Shown one piece after another: positions 22,042 to 31,812 of a stretch of 64,000 nucleotides of DNA (position 1 is its first letter; every line of letters starts with the position of its first letter). The translations under genes were made by a program, and so were the position numbers. This stretch comes from Massilia soli (lineage in GTDB: Bacteria > Pseudomonadota > Gammaproteobacteria > Burkholderiales > Burkholderiaceae_D). Below the pieces are notes generated by a model, which saw nothing but the letters and a program-made list of their open reading frames with translations, was not told the origin of the DNA and ran no database searches. The stretch lies in assembly GCF_016809835.1 (NCBI RefSeq), contig NZ_JAFBIL020000006.1, positions 62,001 to 126,000 of the forward strand, written 5' to 3'.

Positions 22042-23070
22042 TCAAGCGCCGAGTTTTTCCGTGAGGATAGTCGACACGCCGAGGAAGGCCGGATACTCGG
22101 CCGTGATGACGAAGGTTGGCACCTGCGACAGGTAGTTGACGAAGCGCCCCTTCTGCTCAAAACGCTGGCGGAACGGCGACTGGTCGAAGCGCTGCCCGAG
22201 GCGCGGAACGATGCCCCCGCCAATATAGATGCCGCCCTGGGCGCCCAGCGTCACGGCCAGGTTGCCGGCGACGGTGCCGAGCATGCCGCAGAAGGTGTCG
22301 ATCACCTTGCCGCACAGCGCGTCGCCGCCTTCCAGTGCGCGGCGCGATATGTCGGCGGCGCCGAGCTTGCCGTCCGGCTGGCCGGTGTGGTGGGCCAGCG
22401 CGCGGTAAATCAGTTCCAGTCCGTCGCCCGACATCAGGCGCTCGGCCGACACGTGCTCGTACTCGCGCCAGGCGAACTGAAGGATGGCCACTTCGGTCTC
22501 GTTGGCCGGCGAAAAGGTCACATGCCCGCCCTCGCTCAGCAAGGCCGTCCAGTTGCTGTCGGTCGGAATCAATCCAGACACGCCCAGCCCGGTACCCGCG
22601 CCGAGCAGGCCGATCGGGCTGCCCTCGCGCACGGTACCGCTGCCGACCTGGCGCTTTTGCCCGGCCGCCAGGTGCGGAACGGCGCGCGCCAGGGCGGTGA
22701 AGTCATTAATGACCAGCAAAGTATCGAAGGTGCACTCGGTGCGCATCGCCTCGATGGAAAACGCCCAATGGTGGTTGGTCATCCGCACATAGTCGCCAGT
22801 GATCGGGTTGGCGATGGCAATCGCCGCGTGGCGAATCTTGCCGTAGCCGGCAGCGGCCACCTTCGGCGAAGCCAGGTAGGCGCGCAGCGCGTCGGCCAGG
22901 GTTGGATACGATTTGCACGCAAGTACATCGATCAGCTCGACCTGGCCCGGCGCCACTTCGAGCGCAAAACGGGCGTTGGTGCCGCCGACATCGGCGAGCA
23001 GGCGCGGTCCGTCAGCGTGGAACGCCGTCTGGGCTGGGAAAAGCAGCGAGGAATGTTGCTGGACTGTCAT
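22042..23070 (-). CDS. glk: Glucokinase (Glk family)
   Basis: 342 residues. The phosphate-binding block [15 protein letters not shown] (about residues 25-39) and the glucose-site region ([14 protein letters not shown]) are those of the proteobacterial Glk family, not the ROK type. [11 protein letters not shown] supplies the adenosine-site loop, and [20 protein letters not shown] is the usual C-terminal block. The enzyme phosphorylates glucose with ATP in the cytoplasm. It is single, with about 150 nt to the next gene upstream and about 390 nt of non-coding sequence downstream. No clear ribosome site is visible before the ATG. Confidence 0.93.
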   Translation of the reverse strand: MTVQQHSSLLFPAQTAFHADGPRLLADVGGTNARFALEVAPGQVELIDVLACKSYPTLADALRAYLASPKVAAAGYGKIRHAAIAIANPITGDYVRMTNHHWAFSIEAMRTECTFDTLLVINDFTALARAVPHLAAGQKRQVGSGTVREGSPIGLLGAGTGLGVSGLIPTDSNWTALLSEGGHVTFSPANETEVAILQFAWREYEHVSAERLMSGDGLELIYRALAHHTGQPDGKLGAADISRRALEGGDALCGKVIDTFCGMLGTVAGNLAVTLGAQGGIYIGGGIVPRLGQRFDQSPFRQRFEQKGRFVNYLSQVPTFVITAEYPAFLGVSTILTEKLGA

Positions 23071-23218
23071 GGCTTGGAATCGAATACGGACTTCCAGAGC
23101 TTAATGGATGACACGCAGGCAACGCAAGCATTCTTTGTAGTTTTAGTACAGCCAGTGTTGCTGCGACGCGCCCTACGCTCTTGGTCGATGCGATCCGCGT
23201 ACGCGTAGTCTTCCTACG

Positions 23219-24178
23219 TCAGCACAACTTTGCTTCGGACGCGTCGGCAATATCCTTGGCGAGCTGGCCGTGGTGGCCATTCCACGCGTCGAGCCCGCCT
23301 TGCAGCGGACGCGCGCGGTGGAAGCCGCTGGACAAGAACTGTTTCGCCACCTGGGCCGCGGTGACGTCATTCGGGCAGCTGCAATAGACCACCACGTGGC
23401 GATCCTTGTCCAGCGTTGCCATCAGTTGCCCGGGCTCGCAGTCATTGAAGATGATCGCGCCGGGAATGGCTTCCTCCAGCTGGCGTGCGGTGGCACTGCG
23501 CGCGTCGATGATGACCGGGTCGTGCCCGCCGTCCAGCAGGCTGACCAGCTCGGCGATGCCGATGCGTTCGACTTGCACGCCGCTCAGGAAGCGGCGCCGC
23601 TCGATGTATTTGTAGCCGATGAACAGCGCCAGCAGGGCGAGAATTACCAGCAGCGAGGTCGTCCCCATCTCGCTCAGCGTCTGCAGCACCTCGTCCACGC
23701 TTTTGTGGAAGGCGGCGCCAAGCGCGACACCGGTGCCGCTCCAGAACAGGCTGCCGGTGATGCTGAAGGCCAGGAAGCGCGGCGTCGACACGCCGAGCGC
23801 ACCCGACATGGGCGAGGCGATGATGTTAAAGCCCGGGATGAACTTGGAGACGATCAGCGACTTCGGGCCGAAGCGGCGGAATTTGTCCTCCGTCTGGCTG
23901 ACGCAGTAATCCGGCGACAGCGAAATTTTGCACAGCAGGTTGAGGATGCGCTTGCCGTAGAAGCGCCCGGCGCGGAACCAGAACAGGTCGCTGATCAAGC
24001 AGGCCCCGACCGCCACCGCGATGGCCGCTGGCCAGCTGACCGTGCCATCGACCGACAGCGCCCCCGCCACCACCAGGATCGGGAACGCGGGAATAGGCAT
24101 ACCGGCCTGCTCGACCAGCACGATGGCAAAGACGAGCAGGACGCCGTAGGTTTGCAGCAGGACGATAAGATCGGGCAT
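23219..24178 (-). CDS. DedA-family membrane protein fused to a C-terminal rhodanese domain
   Basis: 319 residues from the ATG at 24178. Residues 1-190 are a DedA/SNARE-associated (VTT) membrane domain with several hydrophobic helices and the family blocks EQAGMPIPAFPILVVAGAL and FIPGFNIIASPMSGALGV. Residues 203-305 form a rhodanese-like domain with VIIDARS and the active-site loop YCSCPNDVTA (Cys266 or Cys268), ending GLDAWNGH. DedA proteins are linked to phospholipid flipping and membrane homeostasis, and rhodaneses carry sulfur. The joint function of the fusion is not known to me. A GTG at 24274 in the same frame would add 32 residues, but the ATG fits the DedA start better. Confidence 0.88.
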   Translation of the reverse strand: MPDLIVLLQTYGVLLVFAIVLVEQAGMPIPAFPILVVAGALSVDGTVSWPAAIAVAVGACLISDLFWFRAGRFYGKRILNLLCKISLSPDYCVSQTEDKFRRFGPKSLIVSKFIPGFNIIASPMSGALGVSTPRFLAFSITGSLFWSGTGVALGAAFHKSVDEVLQTLSEMGTTSLLVILALLALFIGYKYIERRRFLSGVQVERIGIAELVSLLDGGHDPVIIDARSATARQLEEAIPGAIIFNDCEPGQLMATLDKDRHVVVYCSCPNDVTAAQVAKQFLSSGFHRARPLQGGLDAWNGHHGQLAKDIADASEAKLC

Positions 24179-24398
24179 CTGATAATGGTAGCTGAAAACG
24201 GCGGCGGCAACCGGCGCCGTGATTAATTTCCAACTAAAGCGCACGCGTCGCCGCAGCGTTACGCGGCACCCCACGCCGCCCGCGCCTGGCGCGGCCGTTC
24301 GCGGCAGAAGTTCCTATCTTTAGAGAAACTGCGAAATTCCAAGGCCAGCCATAACGAATGCCCGCCACCCGATGTCGCATAACGCCATATCGGGGACG

Positions 24399-26090
24399 CT
24401 ACACGCCTCTCGGAATCGCGCCCAGCAAGATCTTGGTGTATTCATGCTGCGGATTGCGATACAGCTCATCTGAATCGGCCAGCTCTACCACGCTGCCCTG
24501 ATGCATCACCATCACCTGGTCCGACATGTACTTCACCACCGACAGGTCATGCGAGATGAAGATGTAACTCATCCCGAACTCATCCTGCAGATCCTGCAGC
24601 AGATTGAGCACCTGCGCCTGCACCGACACATCCAGCGCCGACACGGACTCGTCGCAAACCAGGATCTCCGGCTTCATGGTCAGGCAGCGCGCAATCGCGA
24701 TGCGCTGCCGCTGGCCGCCGGAAAACTCGTGCGGGTAGCGATGGAAAGCGGCCGCCGGCAGTCCGACCTTGTCGAGCAGCGCCATCGCTTGCGCGGTGCG
24801 CTCGCTATCGTTGGCGCCGATGCCGTGAATGCGCATCGGCTCCAGCAAGATCTGGCCCACCGTAAAGCGCGGGTTCAGCGACGCATACGGATTCTGGAAG
24901 ATGATCTGGATGCGCCGCTTGTAGGCCATGTAGTCGCGCGCGCTCATCGAGATCAGGTCGCGCCCCTCGAACATCGCGCTGCCGCCGGTGGCCTTGTGCA
25001 GCCGCAGCAGCGTCAGGCCCACCGTGGTCTTGCCCGATCCCGATTCGCCCACCACGCCCAGCGTTTTCCCGCGTGGGAGCGTGAACGACACATCCTTGAC
25101 GGCCTTGAACTCGCGCTTGCCGAACAGCCCCTCGCGCAGGTAAAAACTTTTCGACAGGTTATTTACCACCAGCACGCTGTCTTCGCCCGGCGTGTAGCCA
25201 CGCGATCGCTGCGGCGCGCGCACATCCGGCGCGGCCTGCCTGCCGATGTAATCGTCGATGACGGGCAAGCGGATCGGCCGCTCGTCGAGCTTGGGCCGGC
25301 AATGCAGCAGCGCACGCGTGTAGGCATCGGCCGGCGCATCGAGCACCTGGCGCGCCTCGCCCTCCTCGCGCACTTCTCCATGGCGCATCACGATCACACG
25401 GTCGGCGATTTCACCCACCAGTCCAAGGTCGTGGGTGATGAACAGCACCGACATCGCATGCTTGCGCTGCAGGCTGGCGATCAGCTCCATGATCTGCTTC
25501 TGGATCGTCACGTCGAGTGCGGTGGTCGGCTCGTCGGCGATCAGCAGTTGCGGCTCGCACGCGATGGCCATCGCGATCATCACGCGCTGCTGCTGGCCGC
25601 CCGACATCTGGCTCGGATACGCATCGATCTTATTTGCCGGATCGGGAATGCCCACTTCATCGAGCAGTTCGAGCGTGCGCACGCACGCCTGGCGCGCGCT
25701 CATGCCCATGTGCCGGCGCAGCACCTCGCCTATCTGGAAGCCCACCGTGAACACCGGGTTCAGCGACGACATCGGCTCCTGGAAGATCATCGAGATGTCC
25801 TTGCCGCACAGCGCGCGCCGCTGCGCGCCCGGCATCGCCAACAGGTCGCGGCCGTCGAACAGCAAGCGCGATTGCGGATCGATCAGCGTGGTACCGGCTG
25901 GCAGCAGGCCCATCACGGCCAGCGAGCTGACCGACTTGCCGCTGCCCGATTCACCCACCAGCGCCACCGTGGAGTTGCGCGGAACGTCGAACGAGATGCC
26001 CTTGACCGCCTCGAAGGTATTCTTCTTATCGATGCGGAAGCGCACCCGCAGGTCACGTACCGAGAGCAGCATGTTTTGCGTGTCTGTCAT
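24399..26090 (-). CDS. Peptide ABC transporter, double ATP-binding protein (DppD-DppF / YejF type)
   Basis: 563 residues carrying two complete ABC domains. The first (about 5-265) has Walker A GESGSGKS, signature SGGQQQRV and Walker B LLIADEPTTALD. The second (about 305-560) has GESGSGKT, SGGQRQRIAIAR and ILVCDESVSALD. Each is followed by the oligopeptide-transporter extension seen in DppD/OppD. The linker is about 30 residues. It is the energy unit for the two permeases encoded upstream. The ATG lies 8 nt after the previous gene stop, and the longer frame upstream overlaps that gene in another phase. The substrate is not decidable from sequence. Confidence 0.92.
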   Translation of the reverse strand: MTDTQNMLLSVRDLRVRFRIDKKNTFEAVKGISFDVPRNSTVALVGESGSGKSVSSLAVMGLLPAGTTLIDPQSRLLFDGRDLLAMPGAQRRALCGKDISMIFQEPMSSLNPVFTVGFQIGEVLRRHMGMSARQACVRTLELLDEVGIPDPANKIDAYPSQMSGGQQQRVMIAMAIACEPQLLIADEPTTALDVTIQKQIMELIASLQRKHAMSVLFITHDLGLVGEIADRVIVMRHGEVREEGEARQVLDAPADAYTRALLHCRPKLDERPIRLPVIDDYIGRQAAPDVRAPQRSRGYTPGEDSVLVVNNLSKSFYLREGLFGKREFKAVKDVSFTLPRGKTLGVVGESGSGKTTVGLTLLRLHKATGGSAMFEGRDLISMSARDYMAYKRRIQIIFQNPYASLNPRFTVGQILLEPMRIHGIGANDSERTAQAMALLDKVGLPAAAFHRYPHEFSGGQRQRIAIARCLTMKPEILVCDESVSALDVSVQAQVLNLLQDLQDEFGMSYIFISHDLSVVKYMSDQVMVMHQGSVVELADSDELYRNPQHEYTKILLGAIPRGV

Positions 26091-26098
26091 ATGGCCGC

Positions 26099-27109
26099 CT
26101 ATTTCAGTTTCGGGTCGAGCGCATCGCGCAATGCGTCGGTGAACAGCGAGAACGCCGTCACCAGCAGCGCCATGGCGGCGGCGGCGGCGGCCAGCTGCCA
26201 CCACTTGCCCAGAATGAGCTCATTCTGGGCTTCATTGAGCATGCTGCCCCACGAGACCACACCGACCGGCACGCCGAATCCGAGGAAGGACAAAATCACT
26301 TCGGCCTTGATGAAGCCGACCGCCAGGATCGACATCTGCACCAGCGCCACGTGGCTGACGTTGGGGAAGATATGCGAGAACATCTTGCGCAGGTGCGAAG
26401 CGCCGATCGCGTCGGCGGCCATCACGTACTCGCGTCCCTTGTGCTTCATGTATTCGGCGCGCATCAGGCGGTACGGGCCGGTCCAGCCGGTCAGGCCGAG
26501 GATCAGCACAATGGTCGTCACACCGCGCTGCTGCAGCACCGCGGCGACGGTGAGAATCATCAGGATCGACGGAATCGACGTGAAGATGCTGTAGAACCAG
26601 GTGAACACATCGTCCACCACGCCGCCGAAGTAGCCGGACAGCGCGCCGAACAGGGTACCGAGCGACACCGCCAGCAAGGCCGCCACCAGTCCGACGACGA
26701 TCGAGGTCTCGCCACCCTTGATGGTTTTCTTGATGACGTCATGGCCCCACTTGTCGGCGCCGAACGGCAGTGTCTCGCGGCGCGCTTCGGGCGCCAGCGC
26801 GGCGCCGGCCTGGGCGCGCAGCTGCGCGATGTCTTGCGCCAGCGGGTCGAATTCATTCGGCGGCGGCGGCCCCGCCTGCGGCCCGGCGGCGCCGGCCAGG
26901 AAGGAATCCTGCGCGCCGATAAACGACGGCGGCGCGTAGTTCACGCCGGTTTCCTTCTCCCAGTCGGCGGCGATCAGGCCGGCCATCGATAGCGCCAGCA
27001 TCGCCAGGAACAGCGCGACGATGGCGAGCGCCACCATCGCGACGCGGTCGGCGCGCAGGCGCTTCCAGGCGAGCGCCCACAGGCCGGGCGAGCTTGGGTG
27101 ATTCGTCAT
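26099..27109 (-). CDS. Peptide ABC transporter permease (DppC/YejE type)
   Basis: 336 residues. An N-terminal membrane helix (about 21-45) is followed by a periplasmic loop of about 90 residues with PFGADKWGHDVIKKTIKGGE, then five further helices. The EAA loop is present (RAEYMKHKGREYVMAADAIG, then SHLRKMFSHIFPN), which docks on the ATPase. It pairs with the permease encoded just upstream, with an 11-nt gap. The long hydrophilic insert near the N-terminus is closer to YejE than to short DppC proteins, but the match is only general. Confidence 0.9.
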   Translation of the reverse strand: MTNHPSSPGLWALAWKRLRADRVAMVALAIVALFLAMLALSMAGLIAADWEKETGVNYAPPSFIGAQDSFLAGAAGPQAGPPPPNEFDPLAQDIAQLRAQAGAALAPEARRETLPFGADKWGHDVIKKTIKGGETSIVVGLVAALLAVSLGTLFGALSGYFGGVVDDVFTWFYSIFTSIPSILMILTVAAVLQQRGVTTIVLILGLTGWTGPYRLMRAEYMKHKGREYVMAADAIGASHLRKMFSHIFPNVSHVALVQMSILAVGFIKAEVILSFLGFGVPVGVVSWGSMLNEAQNELILGKWWQLAAAAAAMALLVTAFSLFTDALRDALDPKLK

Positions 27110-27120
27110 TCGCCCCCCCC

Positions 27121-28059
27121 TTATTTAAGCTGGACGCGCGGATCGACGGCCTGGTACAGCAGGTCGGTCAGCAGGTTGAAGATCATGGTGGCGGCCGCGA
27201 CGTAGACGGTAATCGCTTTAATCACCGGGAAGTCGCTGCGCTCGACGGCGAGGATGACTTCGCGCCCGATGCCGGGAATGCCGAAAAAGCGCTCGAGCAG
27301 GAAAGCGCCGATCAGCAGCGCCGGCAGGTTCGCCATCACATGCGTGATGATCGGAATCGCGGCATTGCGCAGCACGTGCACCCACATGATGCGGCGCTCC
27401 GGAAGCCCCTTGGCGCGCGCGGTGCGCACGTAGTCCTGCCCCACCTCGTCAAGCACGAAACTGCGGTACAGGCGCAAGGTTGGCGCGATCGACACCGCCA
27501 GGCCGATCAGGATCGGCAGCGTGGCGTAGCGCAGCAGGTTTTCGCCCAGGCTGGCGCCCCAGCCCTGCACCGGGAACAGGCCCAGCTTGTAGGCCAGCCC
27601 GTACTGGAACACGATGATGTAGACCAGGATGCTGATCGACATGCCGACGGTGCAGGCGATCATCACCGCGCGGTCGGTCAGCGAACCGCGCACGAAAGCG
27701 ATGGCCAGCGCCAGCGCGATGCCGAACCCGGTTTCCAGTATGGTCAGCGGGATCAGCACCGTCAGCGAAGGTCCGAGCCGGGTCGCCATGATGTGCGCCA
27801 CGCTCTCGCCGGTAGCCCATGAATTGCCGAAGTCGAAGGTCAGTATCTGCTTGACGAAGATCCACAGCTGCACGTGGTACGGCTGGTCGACGCCAAGCTG
27901 GCGGCGGATATTGGCGATCGCCTCGGCATCCGACATTTTGCCGGCAAGGATATACGCCGGATCGCCGCCGACCCAGTTAAACAGCAGGAAGACCAGCAGG
28001 ACGACACCGGCCATGGTGGGCAGCATTTGCCAGAGGCGGCGCAGGACGAAAGCTAACAT
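27121..28059 (-). CDS. Peptide ABC transporter permease (DppB/YejB type)
   Basis: 312 residues. The start LAFVLRRLWQMLPTMAGVVL is the usual DppB-type first membrane helix. The EAA-type loop is DEVGQDYVRTARAKGLPERR, and the protein ends LLYQAVDPRVQLK. About six membrane helices are predicted. It is the first gene of a three-gene unit that has no periplasmic binding protein at either end. A TBDR is transcribed divergently 634 nt away. No good ribosome site is seen before the ATG. Confidence 0.9.
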   Translation of the reverse strand: MLAFVLRRLWQMLPTMAGVVLLVFLLFNWVGGDPAYILAGKMSDAEAIANIRRQLGVDQPYHVQLWIFVKQILTFDFGNSWATGESVAHIMATRLGPSLTVLIPLTILETGFGIALALAIAFVRGSLTDRAVMIACTVGMSISILVYIIVFQYGLAYKLGLFPVQGWGASLGENLLRYATLPILIGLAVSIAPTLRLYRSFVLDEVGQDYVRTARAKGLPERRIMWVHVLRNAAIPIITHVMANLPALLIGAFLLERFFGIPGIGREVILAVERSDFPVIKAITVYVAAATMIFNLLTDLLYQAVDPRVQLK

Positions 28060-28693
28060 AGGTGATCTGCCGGTTTCACGGTAACGACGGTGCGTGGGAT
28101 TGCAGCTCAGAAAAAGTCGTAACGATAACTTAAAACCCCGGCGGCGTTCTCAAAAAATCCCCGGACGCCACGCAGGCGCAGCGATCGCTGCCCTTCTGGC
28201 GCCGGCAGCGGCCATGTTGCAGCGCACTCAGCCGTAACGACCATCATGCGCGACATTCCCAGGCCTATTTTCAATTGCTCGCTGTGCAACATGCATATGT
28301 AGGCGAAGGGTGTTTATCTCAAAAAAGCCACACATTGCACACTGTAAAAACGTATGCATGCGCAGTTTTTCCGGTGGATATTGCACTGCAACAAAAGTAA
28401 CAGTCTTGACAGCATTTTGCGCACCAGAAGCAGTAGTAATAAAGGCAAGATGGCGAAAGTTACCCTCATCGGATATGTTGCGCCGCAATAGATTTTAATT
28501 TTGCCACACGTAAAAATCGTTGTAACGTTGTTTTTTCTCATGTTTATGCAAACTTTCTACATTGACACCCCCAGTAACGCAGTGCTTTCATTAGGCGGGT
28601 CGTATACGGCACCGTCTTTTCAACGGTGGCCCGTCAACGCAAATCGCAAGAACCTTCCGCACCCATGAAATTACATTAGGGAGTAATAACACC
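28060..28693. other. Long AT-rich divergent region between the peptide transporter and TBDR 1
   Basis: No protein gene is supported here. Two TTGACA hexamers (28406-28411 and 28562-28567) lack a good -10 at the right distance. ATGCATAT at 28291-28298 and TATGCATG at 28353-28360 belong to a motif that recurs near other TBDRs in the window. The sequence is much richer in A and T than its surroundings, as expected for a control region. It ends with a possible ribosome site (GGGAG) 10-15 nt before the TBDR start. Confidence 0.5.
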
Positions 28694-31585
28694 ATGTTAG
28701 AAAAAGCCTTATCCCGTTCGATCCGACTGATCTGCCTCGGTGGCGTCACCCTCGGCATGTCGGCCGCATTCGCGCAGACCGCCACGCCGGAGATCCAGAA
28801 AGTCACCGTGACCGGCTCGCGCATCTCCTCGCCGAACGCGGAATCGCCGTCGCCGCTGCAGGTGCTGAGCGCAGCCGACATTGCCCAGTCCGGCGCGACC
28901 AACCTGCAGGAACTGCTGCTCGAGAACCCAACCATGGGCACCCCGGCGATCAGCCGTACCAACTCGAACTTCTCGACCGCCAGCGCGGGCGTCGCCACCG
29001 TTGACCTGCGCAACCTCGGCATTGACCGCACCCTGGTGCTGATCAACGGCCGCCGCGTGGTCTCGGGCTTGCCAGGCTCGGCCGCGGTCGACCTGAATAC
29101 CATCCCGACCGACTTCATCGAACGCGTTGAACTGCTGACCGGCGGCGCATCGGCCACCTACGGCTCCGACGCGGTCGCCGGCGTGGTCAACATCATCCTG
29201 AAAAAGAATTTCAATGGCCTGCTGGCCGACGCATCGATCGGCGGCAGCGAGCAAGGCGACGACGCCAAGCGCAAGCTGTCGCTGACCTTCGGCACCAGCA
29301 GCGCCGACGGCGCCAGCAACATCATGGGTCACTTCGGTTACTCGCGCCAGGGTTCGGTGTTCTCGAAAGACCGCGACATCTCGGCGATTGACCAGTACTC
29401 GGAAGGCGCGCTGACTGGCAACGCGGCTGACCTGTTCAAGCCACGCCGCCCGTACTTCTCGGGCTATGCGCCGCAGGGCTACTTCTACCACGACACCGGC
29501 AGCTTCACGTATGACGCGGCCGGCAACCCGATCCCGGTATCGACCAACGGCAACGCCACCCAGGCGCCGACCGGCTACAACCGCTCGGAGTTCCGCACCA
29601 TCGCCGTGCCGACCGAGCGTTACAACTTCGCCACCAGCGGCAACCTGGCACTGGGCGAGAACCATAGCGCCTTCTTCGAAGGTAACTACGCATCGACTAG
29701 CGTAACCACCAAGCTCGAGCCGTTCGCGCTCGCTTCGGACGACATCTATGCCAACGGCCAGGTGCCTGCCGAAATGATGGTCAACGGCGTCCCGGTACGT
29801 AACCCGCTGGTGCCGCAATACCTGTACGACCGCATCAGCGACACCGACGGCGACGGCTTGCGCGACTACTTCTTCACCCGCCGCATTTCGGAAGTGGGCA
29901 CCCGCGGCAGTACCGCCGAGCGCGACACCTTCCGCCTGGCATCGGGCATCAAGGGCACGATCAAGGACTGGAACTATGAAGTCTTCGGCATCTACGGTTC
30001 GACCAAGGAAGCCCAGGCTTCGGGCGGCCAGGTCAATGTGCTGAACTTCCGCAACGCGCTGCAAGCGATCCCGGGCGCCAACGGCACCCCAATGTGCGCC
30101 GACGAAACAGCACGCCTGCAGGGCTGCGTTCCAATCAGTGTGTTCGGCCGCGACAGCATTTCGCCAGCTGCACTGAAATACGTCAACGCACCAGGCTCGC
30201 TGGAAACCAAGACCACCCAGAAGATCATCGGCGCCAACATCTCCGGCGAACCATTCCAGCTGCCAGCTGGCGGTCTCGGCGTGGCGGCAGGCTACGAGTG
30301 GCGCAAGGAATTCTCCAGCAGCACGCCTGATGCGCTGACCCAGGCAGGCCTGAACGCCGGCAATGCAACCCCACCGACCGAAGGCGAGTTCTCGGTCAAG
30401 GAAGCCTACCTTGAAGCGCGCATCCCGCTGCTGAAGGACCAGGCATTCGCCAAGAGCCTGAGCTTCCTCGGCGCAGTGCGCGTGGGTGATTACTCGACCG
30501 TCGGCAATACCACCAGCTGGAACGGTGGTTTCGAATGGTCGCCAGTTGCGGACGTCAAGTTCCGTGCTACCCGCGCCCTGTCGACCCGCGCGCCGAACAT
30601 CAACGAACTGTACCAGCCAGCGAGCCAGGACTACCCACAGGTCTCCGATCCATGCGAAGGCGTGACCGCAACCTCGGCCGGCGCGCGTGACGACGCCTGC
30701 CGCGCAGCGCCTGGCGTCAACGCGAACATCGCCGCCAACGGCCAGTTCACGCTGAACCAGTCGGACATCCAGGGCGTCAGCGGCTACAACCGCGGCAATC
30801 CTGCGCTGGGCGAAGAAGAAGGCCGTTCGACCACCGTCGGCATGGTCATCACCCCGCGTTCGATCCCGATGCTGAGCAAGTTCACCTTCACGGCTGACTA
30901 CTTCAAGATCGACATCGAGGACGCCATCGTCAGCACCCCGCGCCAGTACGCGCTGGACAGCTGCTATGGCGGTGGCACCACCTCGTTCTGCAACTTCATC
31001 ACCCGACGTCCAGCGTCGATCGGCGCCAACAGCGCCGGTTCGCTGGAATTCGTCGACACCGCGGTATCGAACAGCGGCGGCCTGGGTACCGAAGGGGTGG
31101 ACGTGACCGTGGCATGGGCAGACAAGGTTGGCCCAGGCCGCCTGAACGCCCGCCTGGCATGGACCCACTTGCTCGACGGCTACGACATTCCACTGCCAGG
31201 CGCGGAAAGCGATCCATGGGAAGGCGAAATCGGCGCGGCCAAGAACAAGGGCTCGCTGTCGCTGGGCTACAAGTGGGGCAAGTTCAACGTGACCTCGAAC
31301 ACCACCTACATCGGCAAGTCGGCGCTGGACAACGTGTTCCTGCGTGACTTCGACCTGCCGGCAGGTTCGGTCACCGTCAAGGAAAAGGTCTACAACGACT
31401 TCCAGATGACCTACGCCCTGCGCAAGGAAGTGGACCTGTATGTTGGCGTCGACAACGCGTTCAACACCAAGGCGCCACCGATCATCAGTGGCCTGCCGGG
31501 CAACACCACCGGTGCGGAAACCGACGCGGGCACCTACGACCCGATCGGCCGCCGCTACTACGTCGGCCTGCGCGTGAAGATGTAA
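28694..31585 (+). CDS. TonB-dependent outer membrane receptor (TBDR 1)
   Basis: 963 residues with a signal peptide (cleavage near AFA|QT, residue 27). A TonB-box-like stretch (IQKVTVTG, 34-41) is followed by a plug domain (about 50-170: LVLINGRRV, VDLNTIPTDFIERVELLTGG, GSDAVAGVVNIILKK) and a 22-strand barrel region to the end. It imports a large or scarce substrate using TonB energy; the substrate is unknown. It lies divergently from a peptide ABC transporter, so peptide uptake is possible but unproven. The C-terminus is VGLRVKM, with Met in place of the usual terminal Phe. A strong terminator follows. Confidence 0.93.
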   Translation: MLEKALSRSIRLICLGGVTLGMSAAFAQTATPEIQKVTVTGSRISSPNAESPSPLQVLSAADIAQSGATNLQELLLENPTMGTPAISRTNSNFSTASAGVATVDLRNLGIDRTLVLINGRRVVSGLPGSAAVDLNTIPTDFIERVELLTGGASATYGSDAVAGVVNIILKKNFNGLLADASIGGSEQGDDAKRKLSLTFGTSSADGASNIMGHFGYSRQGSVFSKDRDISAIDQYSEGALTGNAADLFKPRRPYFSGYAPQGYFYHDTGSFTYDAAGNPIPVSTNGNATQAPTGYNRSEFRTIAVPTERYNFATSGNLALGENHSAFFEGNYASTSVTTKLEPFALASDDIYANGQVPAEMMVNGVPVRNPLVPQYLYDRISDTDGDGLRDYFFTRRISEVGTRGSTAERDTFRLASGIKGTIKDWNYEVFGIYGSTKEAQASGGQVNVLNFRNALQAIPGANGTPMCADETARLQGCVPISVFGRDSISPAALKYVNAPGSLETKTTQKIIGANISGEPFQLPAGGLGVAAGYEWRKEFSSSTPDALTQAGLNAGNATPPTEGEFSVKEAYLEARIPLLKDQAFAKSLSFLGAVRVGDYSTVGNTTSWNGGFEWSPVADVKFRATRALSTRAPNINELYQPASQDYPQVSDPCEGVTATSAGARDDACRAAPGVNANIAANGQFTLNQSDIQGVSGYNRGNPALGEEEGRSTTVGMVITPRSIPMLSKFTFTADYFKIDIEDAIVSTPRQYALDSCYGGGTTSFCNFITRRPASIGANSAGSLEFVDTAVSNSGGLGTEGVDVTVAWADKVGPGRLNARLAWTHLLDGYDIPLPGAESDPWEGEIGAAKNKGSLSLGYKWGKFNVTSNTTYIGKSALDNVFLRDFDLPAGSVTVKEKVYNDFQMTYALRKEVDLYVGVDNAFNTKAPPIISGLPGNTTGAETDAGTYDPIGRRYYVGLRVKM

Positions 31586-31607
31586 TTCGCGTCAGCCAAC
31601 AGTACTG

Positions 31608-31636
31608 AAAAAGCGTCCTTCGGGACGCTTTTTTTT
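31608..31636 (+). terminator. Intrinsic terminator of TBDR 1
   Basis: AAGCGTCC / GGACGCTT with a TTCG tetraloop, flanked by an A run and followed by a run of Ts. It lies about 25 nt after the TBDR 1 stop. Confidence 0.92.
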
Positions 31637-31731
31637 GGTCCTTGCCATCGACGCCATGCATATTTTTGGTGGGATACGCTGCGGTCATTCGGTGCATCTG
31701 TCGTCTTTACACCAATCTTCCTTTTTCATTA

Positions 31732-31761
31732 TTGACAATGTTTCTACCTCACTGATTAGAT
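31732..31761 (+). promoter_or_regulatory. Possible sigma70 promoter of TBDR 2
   Basis: TTGACA at 31732-31737 is a perfect -35. The best -10 at 17-18 nt is weak (ATTAGA or TTAGAT at 31755-31761). An ATGCATAT motif lies 75 nt upstream (31656-31663). Low confidence without transcript data. Confidence 0.35.
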
Positions 31762-31812
31762 GCCTGTTGCGGTTTATTCGATTCATGTTTTTTACCTCCG
31801 GGAGCAAAAGCA

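Noticed and set aside
28562-28590. TTGACA promoter directly upstream of TBDR 1
   Set aside because: The -35 is perfect, but nothing like TATAAT occurs 16-18 nt downstream.
28709-31168. 819-codon open frame antisense to TBDR 1
   Set aside because: Antisense shadow of the receptor gene.
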